A stretch of DNA of 64,000 bases from Salipiger pentaromativorans. GTDB lineage: Bacteria > Pseudomonadota > Alphaproteobacteria > Rhodobacterales > Rhodobacteraceae. Position numbers and translations under genes: made by a program. A model generated the notes under the pieces. It saw only the letters and a program-made list of their open reading frames with translations. It was not told where the DNA came from and made no database searches. Shown here one piece after another: positions 8,024 through 18,433 of this stretch (position 1 is the stretch's first letter; each line of letters opens with the position of its first letter). The DNA is taken from contig NZ_JAMDHK010000022.1 of assembly GCF_024721115.1 (NCBI RefSeq), positions 1 through 64,000 on the forward strand, read 5' to 3'.

Positions 8024-8050
8024 AAAAGCGCCCGCATCGCGGGCGCTTTT
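8024..8050. terminator. Bidirectional intrinsic terminator
   Basis: AAAAGCGCCCGC, a 3-nt loop ATC, and GCGGGCGCTTTT make a 12-bp stem with A and T tracts on both sides. It sits between the convergent PhnA-like gene and the outer-membrane protein gene and should stop transcription from either side. Confidence 0.9.
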
Positions 8051-8073
8051 CCCGACGGTCATACCGCCGCTTT

Positions 8074-8736
8074 TCAGAATTTCAGCGACACACCGAAGTT
8101 CAGCGCGTTCGTCTTGATGTCGGTCTTCAACGAGCCGCCGCCCTCGAGATCGGCCTCGTTGCTGGAATAGGTGAACTGATATTCCCCGAAGACCGAGAAC
8201 CGGTCGTTGATCGGATAGCTCAGCCCCGCCAGCAGCTTCACCGCCGGACCCGTGAGCTGATAGCCATAGGTCTTGTCGCCCGCCGTGGTCTCGACGTCCA
8301 CATGCGGCACGGCGATCCCCAGACCCGCGCCCACGTAAGGCGTGGCAGAGCCCCAGTATTCCGGCCAGCGCTTCATCGCGTTCACCGTGAGGATATTGTG
8401 ACCGTCGGTGAACTCCATCCGGTCGAAGCCGAGCTTCTTGCGCTCGTCATCGGGCGCATAGACCTTGGTATGGGTCAGCTCCAGCGCCAGACCGAAGGTC
8501 TCGCTCCGCCACCAGGTGCCGCGGATCCCGTAATAGGGCGGCATCTCGAAGCTCTTGCCTTCCCAGCCGATCAGCGCGTCGTAACTCGCCCCGGTGCCCG
8601 GATAGTCCCCCGAAACACGGCTATGCGGCGCGGTCTGCCAGCCGGTATAGCCCGAGATCTCGAACTCCTGTGCCGATGCCGGCAAAGACGAGAGGGCGGC
8701 GACCGAGACGGTCGCGGAGAGAATCAGTGTTTTCAT
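8074..8736 (-). CDS. Outer-membrane beta-barrel protein (possibly LpxQ-like lipid A oxidase)
   Basis: A 220-residue exported protein with signal peptide [20 protein letters not shown] followed by SAQ-EFEIS. The mature part alternates aromatic beta strands typical of an eight-stranded barrel ([59 protein letters not shown]) and ends with the barrel-insertion signal NFGVSLKF, terminal Phe. The start [18 protein letters not shown] recalls proteins annotated as lipid A oxidase in related genomes, but I cannot verify that. It is divergent from petA. Confidence 0.8.
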   Translation of the reverse strand: MKTLILSATVSVAALSSLPASAQEFEISGYTGWQTAPHSRVSGDYPGTGASYDALIGWEGKSFEMPPYYGIRGTWWRSETFGLALELTHTKVYAPDDERKKLGFDRMEFTDGHNILTVNAMKRWPEYWGSATPYVGAGLGIAVPHVDVETTAGDKTYGYQLTGPAVKLLAGLSYPINDRFSVFGEYQFTYSSNEADLEGGGSLKTDIKTNALNFGVSLKF

Positions 8737-8957
8737 AAGCTCGCTCCAGGCACGTTAAGGCCTTTTCGGACCTACATAAGCATTCCCCCACATGGGTTTC
8801 AATTGCGACAGAACGGCACTTCTTGCGCTAGCGCCGCTTTTGATTGCTTTACGGGCAGATGACAGACCGCTAAACACGCCATCGGAAACGCCGTGCCGGG
8901 CCGCGGCTATCTAGCCATCCGGCCACCCTCACGGCCCCGAGGAATGGAGTACACCCC

Positions 8958-9533
8958 GTGACACAAGCAGAAGATCACGAAGGCACCCGGAGGGATTTCC
9001 TCTACTACGCCACAGCCGGCGCCGGCGCCGTCACCGCAGGCGCGGCCGTCTGGCCGCTGGTGAACCAGATGAACCCCTCGGCGGATGTCCGGGCGCTCAG
9101 CACGATCCGCGTGGACGTGTCCGGCGTCGATACGGGCACCCAGCTCACCGTGAAATGGCTCGGCAAGCCGGTCTTTATCCGTCGTCGCACCGAAGCCGAG
9201 ATCGAAGATGCCCGCGCGGTCACGATGGACCAGCTCGTGGACGCGAATGCGCGCAACGCCAATGTCGATAGCGCCGCCGACGCGGAAGACCAGAACCGCA
9301 CCCTGGACGAAGCCGGCGAATGGCTGGTGATGATGGGCGTCTGCACCCATCTCGGCTGCGTTCCGCTGGGCAATGCCGGCGATTTCACCGCCGGCGGCGT
9401 CGGCGGCTGGTTCTGCCCCTGCCACGGCTCGCACTACGATACCGCCGGCCGGATCCGCAAAGGCCCGGCGCCCGAAAACCTGCCGGTTCCCGTCGCGGAA
9501 TTCGTCGAAGAAACCACCATTCTGCTGGGATAA
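8958..9533 (+). CDS. petA: Ubiquinol-cytochrome c reductase iron-sulfur (Rieske) subunit
   Basis: A 191-residue Rieske protein of the cytochrome bc1 complex, carrying the 2Fe-2S cluster that takes an electron from ubiquinol. The N-terminus has a twin-arginine signal ([19 protein letters not shown]) that stays as the membrane anchor. Cluster ligands are in CTHLGC (Cys129, His131) and CPCHGSH (Cys153, His156), with Cys134 and Cys155 forming the disulfide. The GTG start is the only one that keeps the complete twin-arginine region with the usual length. It heads the petABC operon, 12 bp before petB. Confidence 0.97.
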   Translation: MTQAEDHEGTRRDFLYYATAGAGAVTAGAAVWPLVNQMNPSADVRALSTIRVDVSGVDTGTQLTVKWLGKPVFIRRRTEAEIEDARAVTMDQLVDANARNANVDSAADAEDQNRTLDEAGEWLVMMGVCTHLGCVPLGNAGDFTAGGVGGWFCPCHGSHYDTAGRIRKGPAPENLPVPVAEFVEETTILLG

Positions 9534-9545
9534 GGAAGCGCGCAT

Positions 9546-10889
9546 ATGTCCGGTATTCCGCACGACCATTACGAACCCAAGACCGCGCCCGAGACCTGGC
9601 TGCACAAGCGCCTGCCGATCGTCGGTCTTCTCTATGACACGATCATGATCCCCACCCCCAAGAACCTGAACTGGATGTGGATCTGGGGCATCGTGCTCAC
9701 CTTCTGCCTTGTGCTGCAAATCGCCACCGGCATCGTGCTGGTGATGCATTACACGCCGCATGTGGACCTGGCCTTCGCCAGCGTCGAGCACATCATGCGC
9801 GACGTGAACGGCGGCTTCATGCTGCGTTACCTGCACGCCAACGGCGCCTCGCTGTTCTTCGTTGCGGTCTACCTGCACATCTTCCGCGGTCTCTACTACG
9901 GCTCCTACAAGTCGCCGCGCGAGGTGACCTGGATCATCGGCATGCTGATCTATCTCTGCATGATGGGCACCGCCTTCATGGGCTACGTTCTGCCCTGGGG
10001 CCAGATGTCCTTCTGGGGTGCGACCGTGATCACCGGCCTCTTCGGCGCCATCCCTTTCATCGGCGAACCGATCCAGACCTGGCTGCTGGGCGGACCCGCC
10101 GTGGACAACGCCACGCTGAACCGCTTCTTCTCGCTGCACTACCTGCTGCCCTTCGTGATCGCCGCCCTCGTGGCCGTGCATATCTGGGCCTTCCACACCA
10201 CGGGCAACAACAACCCCACCGGTGTTGACGTGCGCCGCGGCTCGAAAGCCGAGGCCGAGAAGGACACCCTGCCCTTCTGGCCCTATTTCGTGATCAAGGA
10301 CATCTTCGCCCTGGCGGTTGTCCTGGCGGTGTTCTGGGCGATCGTCGGCTTCATGCCGAACTACCTCGGCCACCCCGACAACTATGTCGAGGCCAACCCG
10401 CTCTCGACCCCCGCGCATATCGTGCCGGAATGGTACTTCCTGCCCTTCTACGCGATCCTGCGTGCCTTCACCTCCGAAGTCTGGGTGGTGCAGATCGCCT
10501 CCTTCCTGACCGGCGGCATCATCGACGCCAAGTTCTTCGGCGTGCTGGCCATGTTCGGCGCCATCATCGCCATGGCTCTGGCGCCCTGGCTCGACACCTC
10601 CTCGGTGCGCTCGGGCAAGTACCGCCCGCAGTTCAAATGGTGGTTCTGGCTGCTGGTGATCGACTTCATCGCGCTGATGTGGCTCGGGGCCATGCCGGCG
10701 GAAGAGCCCTATGCCAGCTTCTCGCTGATCGGGGCAGCCTACTGGTTCGGCTATTTCTTCGTGATCCTGCCCCTGCTCGGCGTCTTCGAAAAGCCGCTGC
10801 CGGTGCCCGCGACCATCGAGGAAGATTTCGACGCCCATTACGGCAAGTCCTCGGAAACCGGCGCCTCTGCGGCGACCCCGGCCGAGTGA
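9546..10889 (+). CDS. petB: Cytochrome b subunit of the bc1 complex
   Basis: A 447-residue polytopic protein with about eight helices that binds haems bL and bH and forms the quinol oxidation and reduction sites. Hallmarks include [90 protein letters not shown] and the [13 protein letters not shown]o-site motif. The C-terminal tail (PAEEPYA, then a soluble extension to [12 protein letters not shown]) is of the alphaproteobacterial type. Middle gene of petABC. Confidence 0.98.
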   Translation: MSGIPHDHYEPKTAPETWLHKRLPIVGLLYDTIMIPTPKNLNWMWIWGIVLTFCLVLQIATGIVLVMHYTPHVDLAFASVEHIMRDVNGGFMLRYLHANGASLFFVAVYLHIFRGLYYGSYKSPREVTWIIGMLIYLCMMGTAFMGYVLPWGQMSFWGATVITGLFGAIPFIGEPIQTWLLGGPAVDNATLNRFFSLHYLLPFVIAALVAVHIWAFHTTGNNNPTGVDVRRGSKAEAEKDTLPFWPYFVIKDIFALAVVLAVFWAIVGFMPNYLGHPDNYVEANPLSTPAHIVPEWYFLPFYAILRAFTSEVWVVQIASFLTGGIIDAKFFGVLAMFGAIIAMALAPWLDTSSVRSGKYRPQFKWWFWLLVIDFIALMWLGAMPAEEPYASFSLIGAAYWFGYFFVILPLLGVFEKPLPVPATIEEDFDAHYGKSSETGASAATPAE

Positions 10890-10903
10890 CAGAGAAAGGA
10901 CAA

Positions 10904-11698
10904 ATGAAAATGTTCAAGAAACTTGCCCTTTCGACCGCACTGGCGCTCGGCCTGGCCACCGGCGGCGCCTATGCCGCCGGAGAAGGCGGCCATGTGGAGG
11001 ATTTCAGCTTCTCCTTCGAGGGCCCTTTCGGCACCTACGACCAGGCGCAGCTCCAGCGCGGCTTGCAGATCTACACCGAGGTCTGCTCGGCCTGCCACGG
11101 CATGAAGTTCGTCCCCTTCCGCACCCTGGGTGACGAAGGCGGCCCGCATTTCTCCGAGGATGAGGTCCGCGCCTATGCCGAGCAAAACTTCGAGGTCTAT
11201 GACAACGAGCTCGAAGATTTCCGCCCGGCCCTTCCGACCGACCACTTCCCGGCCAACACCTCGGCCGGCGCGCCCGACCTGTCGCTGATGGCCAAGGCCC
11301 GCGCGGGCTTTCACGGCCCCTACGGCACCGGCCTGAGCCAGCTTTTCAACGGCATGGGCGGCGCGGAATACATCGCCTCGATCCTCACCGGCTATACCGG
11401 CGAGGAAAAGGAAGAAGCAGGCACGCTGTTCTACGAGAACCACGCCTTCTCGACCGGCTGGATCTCGATGGCCCCGCCGCTGATCGGCGAGGATGTGGAA
11501 TATGCCGACGGCCACCCCAACACGCTGCATCACGAGGCGCAGGACATCGCTGCCTTCCTGATGTGGGCGGCAGAGCCGAAGATGATGGCGCGCAAGCAGG
11601 CGGGTTTCGTCGGCGTGATCTTCCTCACCGTGCTCTCGGTGCTGCTCTACCTCACCAACAAGCGCATCTGGCGCCCGATCAAGCACAAGGAAAGCTGA
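10904..11698 (+). CDS. petC: Cytochrome c1 subunit of the bc1 complex
   Basis: A 264-residue c-type cytochrome that passes electrons from the Rieske centre to soluble cytochrome c. It has a Sec signal ([20 protein letters not shown]), the haem-binding motif CSACH, a distal haem-ligand candidate Met in WISMAPPL, and the C-terminal anchor helix [20 protein letters not shown]. Two ATG codons lie two codons apart; AGAAAGGA is 3 nt before the first and 9 nt before the second, so the second (position 10910) may be the real start. Last gene of petABC, followed by a strong terminator. Confidence 0.96.
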   Translation: MKMFKKLALSTALALGLATGGAYAAGEGGHVEDFSFSFEGPFGTYDQAQLQRGLQIYTEVCSACHGMKFVPFRTLGDEGGPHFSEDEVRAYAEQNFEVYDNELEDFRPALPTDHFPANTSAGAPDLSLMAKARAGFHGPYGTGLSQLFNGMGGAEYIASILTGYTGEEKEEAGTLFYENHAFSTGWISMAPPLIGEDVEYADGHPNTLHHEAQDIAAFLMWAAEPKMMARKQAGFVGVIFLTVLSVLLYLTNKRIWRPIKHKES

Positions 11699-11721
11699 CC
11701 GGCCCGCGCCTCGCGACATGG

Positions 11722-11750
11722 AAAAGCCCCGCCAACCGGCGGGGCTTTTT
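11722..11750 (+). terminator. Intrinsic terminator of petABC
   Basis: AAAAGCCCCGCC, loop AACC, GGCGGGGCTTTTT: a 12-bp stem followed by five T. The A tract on the other side would also let it act on leftward thiBPQ transcription. Confidence 0.92.
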
Positions 11751-11794
11751 GCATGTGGCGAAGAAAGCCCGCAAGGGCTCGATGAGCGCGCCGC

Positions 11795-12493
11795 CTACCC
11801 GCCCAGATAGGCCCGCAACGCCTCGGGCGGATCGGCGAAAAGCGTCTCCGTCGCCACCGGCGCCTGCGCCGCGCCCTCCGCCACCAGAACCACCTCTTCG
11901 GCAAAGCGCCGCGCATCCTGCGGATCGTGGCTCACCAGCAGCACCAGCGCCCCCAGCTCTCCAGCCACGTCGCGCACCAGATCCAGCATCTCGGCCTTGA
12001 GCGCCGGCCCCAGCGCCGCAAAGGGCTCGTCCAGCGCGATGATCGGGCGGGCTTGCAACAGCACCCGCGCCAGCGCCGCGCGGCTCTGCTGCCCGCCCGA
12101 CAGAGCCCCGGGCCGCCGCTCCGCCATCCCGTCGAGTCCGACACGGGCCAGCGCCTCCTCGACGGCGATATCCTCGCCCCGCCGCAGCCGCCCGCCATCG
12201 GGGCGCAGCGCCAGACCGAGGTTCCGCCGCAGGTCGAGATGCGGGAAAAGGTTGTTCTCCTGAAACAGCATCGCCACCGGGCGCCGGTCGGGCGGGGCGC
12301 CGGTGATGTCCTGCCCCAGCCACAGGATCCGCCCGCGTTCCGGCCTGCGGAACCCCGCAATGAGATCGAGCAGGGTGGATTTTCCCGCCCCCGACGGCCC
12401 GATCACCGCCACTCGCCGCCCCGGCGCCAATGCCAGATCGGCGGAAAGCGCATAGGCGCCCGCACGAAAGACCAGCCCCTCAAGTGTCAGCAT
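11795..12493 (-). CDS. thiQ: Thiamine ABC transporter ATP-binding protein
   Basis: A 232-residue ABC ATPase with Walker A GPSGAGKST, Q-loop FQENNLFPHLDLRRN, signature LSGGQQSRAALARVLL, Walker B IIALDEPFAALGP and switch His in LLVSHDPQDA. It powers thiamine or thiamine-phosphate import together with ThiP and ThiB, the two genes directly upstream, and overlaps thiP by 14 bp. The signature and the FQENNLFPHLD segment fit the ThiQ group, and the riboswitch-controlled operon makes the substrate clear. Confidence 0.93.
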   Translation of the reverse strand: MLTLEGLVFRAGAYALSADLALAPGRRVAVIGPSGAGKSTLLDLIAGFRRPERGRILWLGQDITGAPPDRRPVAMLFQENNLFPHLDLRRNLGLALRPDGGRLRRGEDIAVEEALARVGLDGMAERRPGALSGGQQSRAALARVLLQARPIIALDEPFAALGPALKAEMLDLVRDVAGELGALVLLVSHDPQDARRFAEEVVLVAEGAAQAPVATETLFADPPEALRAYLGG

Positions 12494-14051
12494 TCACCCG
12501 CCCTCCCCGGTCGAACATCCAGAAGGCGCCAAAGCTCAGGATCAGCAGCAGCAAGGCCGCCCCCGCCGCCGCCGCCATCTGGTAGGATCCCATCAGCCGG
12601 TAGACCTGCAGCGGCAGCGTCGCCCGATCGGGATCGGCAAACAGCGCGATCACCCCAAGATCGCCCATCGACAGCGCCGCCGTGAGACCTGCGGCAAAGC
12701 CCAGCGGACGGCGCAGCCGGGGCAGCAGTACCAGCCGCAGCCAGGCAAGCGGCGTCAGTCCCAGCGCCTGCGCCAGACGGCGGTAATCGGCGCGCACCGC
12801 CTCGGCCTCGGGCCGCAGGATGCGCAAGGCAAAAGGCAGCGAGACCAGCGCATTGACCAGCGCCGTCACCGGCAGCGCCAGCGCAAACGGGTTGGCAAAG
12901 GGCCGCACGATCAGGAACAGCCCGGTGCCCAGAACCAGCGGTGACAGCGCGATCCCCGCGAGCCCCAGGAGCTCGCCCCGCCGCGTCGCGAGCGGCAACG
13001 CCCAGAGGATGCAAAGCGCCGTCGAGACCAGCGCCACGCTCACCGAATGCCCCGCCGCGATCCAGGTGCCTGGGCCCAGCAGCACCAGCCCAGTCAGCCC
13101 GCGCAGTCCGACCATCAGCAGCGGTGCAAGCAGGAACAGCGCGGCGAGGACAATCCAAAGCGCATCTGCACTCCGCGCCCAAACGCCCTGCCCGTCCCAG
13201 CGCGTCACCCCCCGGTCGAGCCCCGCACCAAAGCCGCTGCCCGCGCCCAGTTTCAGCGCCACCAGCCCGGCGCTCAGCGCCAGGGCAAGCTGGATCACCG
13301 ACAACAGCGCCGCCCGGCCCAGATCGAAATCGAAGCGCACCGCCTGGTAGATCGCCAGCTCCACCGTCGTCGCCTTCGGCCCGCCGCCCAGCGTCAGCGC
13401 AACGGCAAAGCTCGACAGGCAAATCACAAAGATCACCGCAAAGGCGCCCGGCGCAATGCGCAGCAGCATCGGCAGTTCCAGCACCCGGAACAGCGCTCCG
13501 CGCGTCAGCCCCAGCGATGCCGCCAGCCGGAAACGCTCCGCCGGGATCGCCAGCCAGCCTTGCAGCAACAACCGCACCGCCAGCGGCAGGTTGAAGAACA
13601 CATGCGCCAGCACCACGCCGTGGATGCCGTAAATCGTCATCTCCGGAAGGCCCAGCGCGCGCAGCGCCCCGTTCACCAGCCCGTTCTGGCCGAAAACGGC
13701 AATGAGGCCGAGCACCGCAACGATCACCGGCAGGATGAAGGGCGCGCCCATGAGGGCCACCAGCGCGCCGCGTCCCGGAAAGCGCCTCCGCGCCAGCCCC
13801 CGCGCCACCGGCATTGCAAGCGCCACGCTCACCCCCGCCGACAAGAGCGCCTGAACCAGCGTGAACCGCAGCGCCTGCCCATCGCCCGGCCCCAGCGCGC
13901 CCCAGCCTCCCGCGCGCAGCAGCACCGCCCCGACCGGGCCGAGCGTCAGCCCGGCCACGGCCAGCGCGGCAATCAGCGCGACGACACGAGGTGCCACGAT
14001 CAGCGCGACACCTTGACCTGCCGCGGTCAGCGCGACAATGCGCGGCGCCAT
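12480..14051 (-). CDS. thiP: Thiamine ABC transporter permease
   Basis: A 523-residue inner-membrane permease with two fused halves of about six helices, as in ThiP and FbpB. EAA-like loops are visible in each half (SLGLTRGALFRVLELPMLLRIAPGAFAV and ALGLTPLAWLRLVLLPRLRRPLGF). It overlaps thiB by 25 bp and thiQ by 14 bp. The first 30 residues are a 9-residue threefold repeat (VALxxA), encoded by a 27-bp tandem repeat that spans the thiB stop codon, so the true start could lie a little downstream. Confidence 0.93.
   Translation of the reverse strand: MAPRIVALTAAGQGVALIVAPRVVALIAALAVAGLTLGPVGAVLLRAGGWGALGPGDGQALRFTLVQALLSAGVSVALAMPVARGLARRRFPGRGALVALMGAPFILPVIVAVLGLIAVFGQNGLVNGALRALGLPEMTIYGIHGVVLAHVFFNLPLAVRLLLQGWLAIPAERFRLAASLGLTRGALFRVLELPMLLRIAPGAFAVIFVICLSSFAVALTLGGGPKATTVELAIYQAVRFDFDLGRAALLSVIQLALALSAGLVALKLGAGSGFGAGLDRGVTRWDGQGVWARSADALWIVLAALFLLAPLLMVGLRGLTGLVLLGPGTWIAAGHSVSVALVSTALCILWALPLATRRGELLGLAGIALSPLVLGTGLFLIVRPFANPFALALPVTALVNALVSLPFALRILRPEAEAVRADYRRLAQALGLTPLAWLRLVLLPRLRRPLGFAAGLTAALSMGDLGVIALFADPDRATLPLQVYRLMGSYQMAAAAGAALLLLILSFGAFWMFDRGGRVNADT
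13973..14036. repeat. Threefold 27-bp periodic repeat at the thiB-thiP junction
   Basis: TCAGCGCGAC occurs three times with exact 27-bp spacing (starts 13973, 14000 and 14027), with weaker similarity between. The last copy contains the thiB stop codon; the others encode the N-terminus of ThiP. Confidence 0.7.
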
Positions 14052-15019
14052 GCCTCGATCGCCTCATCCCGCAGCGCGGCGGCCTCGTCCTCGGAGTAGA
14101 ACAGCACCTTTTCCGGCAGTTCCAGCTCCTGGAACCCTTCGGGCCATTTCTCGCGCGGCAGCGCCGCCGGGATCGACCAGTTGCCGGTCGCGATCATCTC
14201 CTGAAACGGCTCGCTCAGAAGGAAGGCCATGAACTGATCCGCCAATTCCGGCTGATCGGTGCTCGCCACCTTCGCGGCCAGTTCGACCATGAAGTAATGC
14301 CCCTCGGGAAAGATCGCCGCCTTTTTGCTGCGGTCGCCCTCGGCGATGATATGATAGGCGGGCGAGGTGGTGTAGCTCATCACCATATCCGCTTCGCCAT
14401 CGGTGAAAAGCCCGTAGCTTTCCGACCAGCCCTTGGTCACCGTCAGGATCTTCGGCGCCAGTTTCTCCCAGGCCTCCTCCGCCTTGTCACCATAGACCGC
14501 CTGCATCCAGAGCACCGTCGCCAGACCCGAGACCGAGCTGCGCGGGTCCTGAATGACGATCTTCAGATCGTCGGGCGCCTCCAGCAGCGCGTCGAAGCTG
14601 GCGGGTGGCTCGGGCAGCCGCTCGGTGTTGTAGATAAAGGCCGTGTGTCCGTAATTGTAGGGCAGAAAGATCTCGTCCTCCCAGGCGATGGGCAGGGTCA
14701 GCGGCGAGAGATCGACATTATGCGGCGCGAACAGCCCGCTTTCGCGCGCCTTCCTGGTCACATCGGTGTTCAGGCCGAAAACGATGTCGGCCTCGGTGCG
14801 GTCGCCTTCCAGCAGCAGCCGGGGCAACAGATCGCCCGGTTTGAACTGCAGGTCGCAGTTGCATTGGGCCTCGAACATCTCCTCGATCCTGGGGCCTGGG
14901 CCCCATTCCGAGACGATGGAATCGCCCGCATAAACGGTGAGAACAGGGGTCTCCGCCAGCGCGGCGCTGGCTGAAAGAAGTCCCGCTGCAAAGATGGTGG
15001 CCTTCATGGCATCCTCCAT
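14027..15019 (-). CDS. thiB: Thiamine-binding periplasmic protein
   Basis: A 330-residue solute-binding protein with Sec signal peptide (MKATIFAAGLLSASAALA-ETPVL), matching the TbpA/ThiB pattern: LTVYAGDSIVSEWGPGPRIEEMFE, AQCNCDLQF (a Cys pair seen in ThiB), LNTDVTRKARESGLFAPHNVD, YGHTAFIYNT, IQDPRSSVSGLATVLWMQAVYGD and GEADMVMSYTTSPAYHI. It captures thiamine in the periplasm for ThiPQ. I start at the second methionine, 4 residues in, or the first; the ATG used keeps a GGAGG site 5 nt upstream. Controlled by the TPP riboswitch in its leader. Confidence 0.94.
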   Translation of the reverse strand: MEDAMKATIFAAGLLSASAALAETPVLTVYAGDSIVSEWGPGPRIEEMFEAQCNCDLQFKPGDLLPRLLLEGDRTEADIVFGLNTDVTRKARESGLFAPHNVDLSPLTLPIAWEDEIFLPYNYGHTAFIYNTERLPEPPASFDALLEAPDDLKIVIQDPRSSVSGLATVLWMQAVYGDKAEEAWEKLAPKILTVTKGWSESYGLFTDGEADMVMSYTTSPAYHIIAEGDRSKKAAIFPEGHYFMVELAAKVASTDQPELADQFMAFLLSEPFQEMIATGNWSIPAALPREKWPEGFQELELPEKVLFYSEDEAAALRDEAIEAWRRALSR

Positions 15020-15058
15020 ACTTGCGGCGAGAGGGCAAGACTGGGCGGATCGCCGTCA

Positions 15059-15137
15059 CCTTCCCTCCGCCGGTGTTAACCGGTTCAGGTTCAACGGGTT
15101 CGCGTGCTGCATCTCAGCCCTTGCGGGCACCCCGAGG
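15059..15137 (-). ncRNA. TPP (thiamine pyrophosphate) riboswitch
   Basis: Reading leftwards, the leader contains the two conserved THI-box halves: CTCGGGGTGCC...GGGCTGAGAT, and GAACCTGAACCGGTTAACACC followed by GGCGGAGGGAA. Their order and spacing match the TPP riboswitch. It ends about 40 nt before the thiB start codon, so binding of TPP should shut off thiBPQ, probably by masking the thiB ribosome-binding site or by termination. Confidence 0.95.
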
Positions 15138-15240
15138 TAGGGCGAGTCGTAGCCGCGCGCGATGCGGCTTGCAAGGTGAAATCCCTTGAGACAGCGCGCG
15201 CACTGCCCTAGGACACCAGCGGACAAGGAGACCCGCGCCC

Positions 15241-16341
15241 ATGAGCATGAACACATTCGGCCATCTGTTCCGCGTCACCACCTGGGGCGAAAGCCACGGT
15301 CCCGCGCTCGGGGCCACGGTGGACGGCTGCCCGCCGGGCGTGCCGGTGGACGAGGCGATGCTTCAACACTGGCTCGACAAGCGCAAGCCGGGGCAGAACA
15401 AATACACCACGCAGCGGCGCGAACCCGATGCGGTGCGGATCCTGTCGGGCGTGTTCGAAGGCCAGACCACCGGCACGCCGGTGCAGCTCATGATCGAGAA
15501 CACCGACCAGCGGTCGAAGGATTACGGCGAGATCGCCGAGAAATTCCGCCCCGGCCACGCGGACATCACCTATTGGCAGAAATACGGCATTCGCGATTAT
15601 CGCGGCGGCGGGCGGTCTTCGGCGCGCGAGACGGCGGCGCGGGTCGCCGCCGGCGGTCTGGCGCGGGCGGCACTCGCCGCGCTGGCGCCGGGGATCGAGA
15701 TCCTCGGCTATATGGTGCAGATGGGGCCGCACGGGATCGACCGCGCGCGCATGGATCTGGACGAGGTGGCGCGCAACGCCTTCTGGTGTCCGGATGCGGA
15801 GAGCGCCGAGAGCTGGGCCGATTACCTCGACGGGCTGCGCAAATCCGGCGACAGCGTCGGCGCGGTGATCGAGGTGGTGGCGCGCGGCGTGCCCGCCGGG
15901 CTGGGGGCGCCGATCTATGGCAAGCTCGACACCGATCTGGCGGCGGCAGCGATGTCGATCAACGCCGTGAAGGCGGTGGAGATCGGCGAGGGCATGGCCG
16001 CGGCGGCGCTGCGCGGCTCGGAGAATGCCGACGAGATCACCATGGGCCCGGACGGGCCGGTCTACAGCTCGAACCACGCGGGCGGCATCCTGGGCGGGAT
16101 TTCCACCGGGCAGGACATCGTGCTGCGCTTTGCGGTGAAACCGACCTCGTCGATCCTGACCCCGCGCCGCACGATCACCAAATCGGGCGAGGAAACCGAG
16201 ATCATCACCAAGGGCCGCCATGACCCCTGTGTCGGCATCCGCGCCGTGCCGGTGGGCGAGGCGATGATGGCCTGTGTGCTGCTCGACCACCTGCTGCTGC
16301 ATCGCGGCCAGACCGGCGGCAACCGCGGCCAGATCGGCTAA
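15241..16341 (+). CDS. aroC: Chorismate synthase
   Basis: A 366-residue enzyme that makes chorismate from EPSP using reduced FMN, the last common step of aromatic amino-acid synthesis. Signature segments are present: [15 protein letters not shown], the FMN-binding [38 protein letters not shown] and KPTSSI. Length is normal. The ATG (MSMNTFGH) has an ACAAGGAGAC site. It is divergent from thiBPQ and not in an obvious operon. Confidence 0.97.
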   Translation: MSMNTFGHLFRVTTWGESHGPALGATVDGCPPGVPVDEAMLQHWLDKRKPGQNKYTTQRREPDAVRILSGVFEGQTTGTPVQLMIENTDQRSKDYGEIAEKFRPGHADITYWQKYGIRDYRGGGRSSARETAARVAAGGLARAALAALAPGIEILGYMVQMGPHGIDRARMDLDEVARNAFWCPDAESAESWADYLDGLRKSGDSVGAVIEVVARGVPAGLGAPIYGKLDTDLAAAAMSINAVKAVEIGEGMAAAALRGSENADEITMGPDGPVYSSNHAGGILGGISTGQDIVLRFAVKPTSSILTPRRTITKSGEETEIITKGRHDPCVGIRAVPVGEAMMACVLLDHLLLHRGQTGGNRGQIG

Positions 16342-16358
16342 AAGCCCATCCTTGCCCT

Positions 16359-16390
16359 GAGAGGCGGCCACCGTTCTGACGGTCCCTCTC
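16359..16390. other. Hairpin between convergent aroC and chemoreceptor gene
   Basis: GAGAGG and CCTCTC close a stem that also contains ACCGT/ACGGT around a TCTG loop. No T tract follows. It could be a weak terminator; the remaining sequence of this 115-bp gap shows nothing I recognise. Confidence 0.3.
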
Positions 16391-16456
16391 CAAGTGGGAT
16401 CTGGCCAGCGCGTCAGAGGGCGCCGCGCCAAGACCTGCCTGTCTGCGCGACCGGGT

Positions 16457-18337
16457 TCAGAAATCCTCCCATAGCGCGGCGCTCTCGCCGGCGGCGCGGC
16501 GCATCGGCTCCTGAGACCGTTCAGGCACGCCGAGCGGGATCTCGGTGATCGGCGCCGAGACCGGTGTCACCTCGCCAATCTCCAGACCGTCGGCAGAGCC
16601 GAAACGGTTCAGCTGGGCTGTGAGACGGTCCGCCTCGCTGCTGAGCTGCTGGCTGGCCGAGCTGGTTTCGCCCACCATCGCGGCGTTCTGCTGCGTGACC
16701 TTGTCCAGCTCCGCCACCCCGACATTGATCTCCTGCAAGCCCGCGGCCTGCTCCTTGGAGGCAGCGGCGATTTCGGCGACCATCTCGGACACTTCGGTGA
16801 CGTAGCGAACAATATCCGACAGCGTTTCGCCGGTCTGCTCGACAAGCTGCCCGCCATCCTTCACCTGCTGCGAACTGTTCGAAACCAGCGTCTTGATCTC
16901 GCGCGCCGATTCCGAGGCGCGCTGCGCCAGCGACCGCACCTCCGAGGCGACCACCGAGAACCCCTTGCCGCTTTCGCCGGCGCGTGCCGCCTCGACCCCG
17001 GCGTTCAGCGCCAGCAGGTTGGTCTGGAAGGCGATGTCGTCGATCACGCCAATGATCTGGGTGATCTGATCCGAGGAGGCCGCAATCGAACTCATCGCCG
17101 CCAACGCCCGCTCCATCACCGCGCCGCCTTCCTCGGCCCGCCGGCGACCGTCGCCCACACGTTTGTCGGCCTCTTCGGCCCGCGCTGCCGCAGCCCGCAC
17201 GCTGCCCGACATTTCCTCGAGCGCGGCGGCGGATTCCTCCAGCGTCGCCGCCTGCACCTCCGAGCGCCGCGACATCTCGGTCGACATCGAGGACAGCTCC
17301 TGCGAATTGCGCTGCACCATCTGCGCGGAATCGCGCAGCGAGGCGATCAGATCCCCGATCTGCTCGGACAGATCGTTGAAATCCTGGCAGATCCCTTCGT
17401 AGTTCTGCCCGAGATCCCGCCATTCCGAGGGATCGAGCCGTTCATCCACCTGCCCTTGGGCAAGCTGCCCCATCGCGCCCCCAAGCGCCTCGAACAGCGC
17501 CACCCGGCGTTCGTTGGCGGCGCGTTCCTGCGCATCCGCCTGTTCGGCATGCATCAGCTTGTCGCGCAGGTCTTTGAGATTGCGGGAGATCGTGCCGGCC
17601 TCGTCACCGTATTCGGTTCCCTGAATCTCGCGGGCATAATCGCCCTCCGCGATCCGCTGCACCGTCCCGGCCGCGGTCTGGAAGGGCCGCGCCAGCAACC
17701 GCCCGAAGACAAGCACCAGAACGAAGGAGATCGCCGTGACCGCCGCCAGCGAGGCGGTCAGCATCGTCTTGCTGTCGGTCACCGCGCTTTCCGCCAGCAC
17801 CTCGGTCTTGGCGGTTTCCTCGCGGAGCACCTCCTGGATCGTGTCGATCCGCCCGATCTCGGCCTTGAGACGATCATAGAGATCGCCAAGCGCGAGATGC
17901 ATCTGGAACGGCGTCACATCCTTGGCGTCGGGCAGCGCTGCCACATCCGCCGACAGCGCCGCGACCGAGACCGAAATCTCGCGCAGCGCGTCCAGATAAT
18001 CCGGGTTGCGCGCCCGCGCGCTTTCCGTTTCGACAAAGATCATCGCCTTCTCGCCGATGTCGCGCGTCACCTCGGCAAGATTGCCAAGCACCCCGTCCTT
18101 CGCATCCACCTCGCCATCCGCGATGCGCAACAGTTCCGCCCGGGCCTGCTCCAGATCCTCGCGGATCAGCGCGATCAACTCGTTCTGCTTGAAGATGTCG
18201 AATGTGTAGCGGACATCGCGCGCCAGCCCGTTCTGCACGTTCCAGGACAGCAGACCGCTGACCAGCAGCAGCACGACGAACACCATGCCCAGCGCCAAGA
18301 CCTGAAACCTGATGGAAAACCTTCTCATTTCCGACAC
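16457..18337 (-). CDS. Methyl-accepting chemotaxis protein
   Basis: A 626-residue chemoreceptor. Transmembrane helices at about 11-31 and 192-212 enclose a helical periplasmic sensor of about 160 residues without a recognised ligand domain. A HAMP domain follows (about 213-265), then a long coiled coil whose hairpin tip is [20 protein letters not shown] (around 434-453), flanked by methylation-type Gln/Glu/Ala/Ser repeats. The C-terminus ends LWEDF, matching the xWxxF pentapeptide that tethers CheR/CheB. It signals to CheA/CheW; no other che genes are near. Confidence 0.95.
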   Translation of the reverse strand: MSEMRRFSIRFQVLALGMVFVVLLLVSGLLSWNVQNGLARDVRYTFDIFKQNELIALIREDLEQARAELLRIADGEVDAKDGVLGNLAEVTRDIGEKAMIFVETESARARNPDYLDALREISVSVAALSADVAALPDAKDVTPFQMHLALGDLYDRLKAEIGRIDTIQEVLREETAKTEVLAESAVTDSKTMLTASLAAVTAISFVLVLVFGRLLARPFQTAAGTVQRIAEGDYAREIQGTEYGDEAGTISRNLKDLRDKLMHAEQADAQERAANERRVALFEALGGAMGQLAQGQVDERLDPSEWRDLGQNYEGICQDFNDLSEQIGDLIASLRDSAQMVQRNSQELSSMSTEMSRRSEVQAATLEESAAALEEMSGSVRAAAARAEEADKRVGDGRRRAEEGGAVMERALAAMSSIAASSDQITQIIGVIDDIAFQTNLLALNAGVEAARAGESGKGFSVVASEVRSLAQRASESAREIKTLVSNSSQQVKDGGQLVEQTGETLSDIVRYVTEVSEMVAEIAAASKEQAAGLQEINVGVAELDKVTQQNAAMVGETSSASQQLSSEADRLTAQLNRFGSADGLEIGEVTPVSAPITEIPLGVPERSQEPMRRAAGESAALWEDF

Positions 18338-18433
18338 GCGCTCCTTCTTTGCGCCGGACGACAGGACCGGCTAGCGCGTTGGCTATCAGAGAGGTGTAAA
18401 CAAACCCTTCGGCTTCTCGCGGAAAACCGCGCA

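Noticed and set aside
8907..10838. Long open frame (643 codons) antisense to petA and petB
   Set aside because: It is the opposite-strand shadow of highly conserved bc1 genes in GC-rich DNA; its translation is low-complexity His/Asp/Gly/Arg-rich sequence with no family features.
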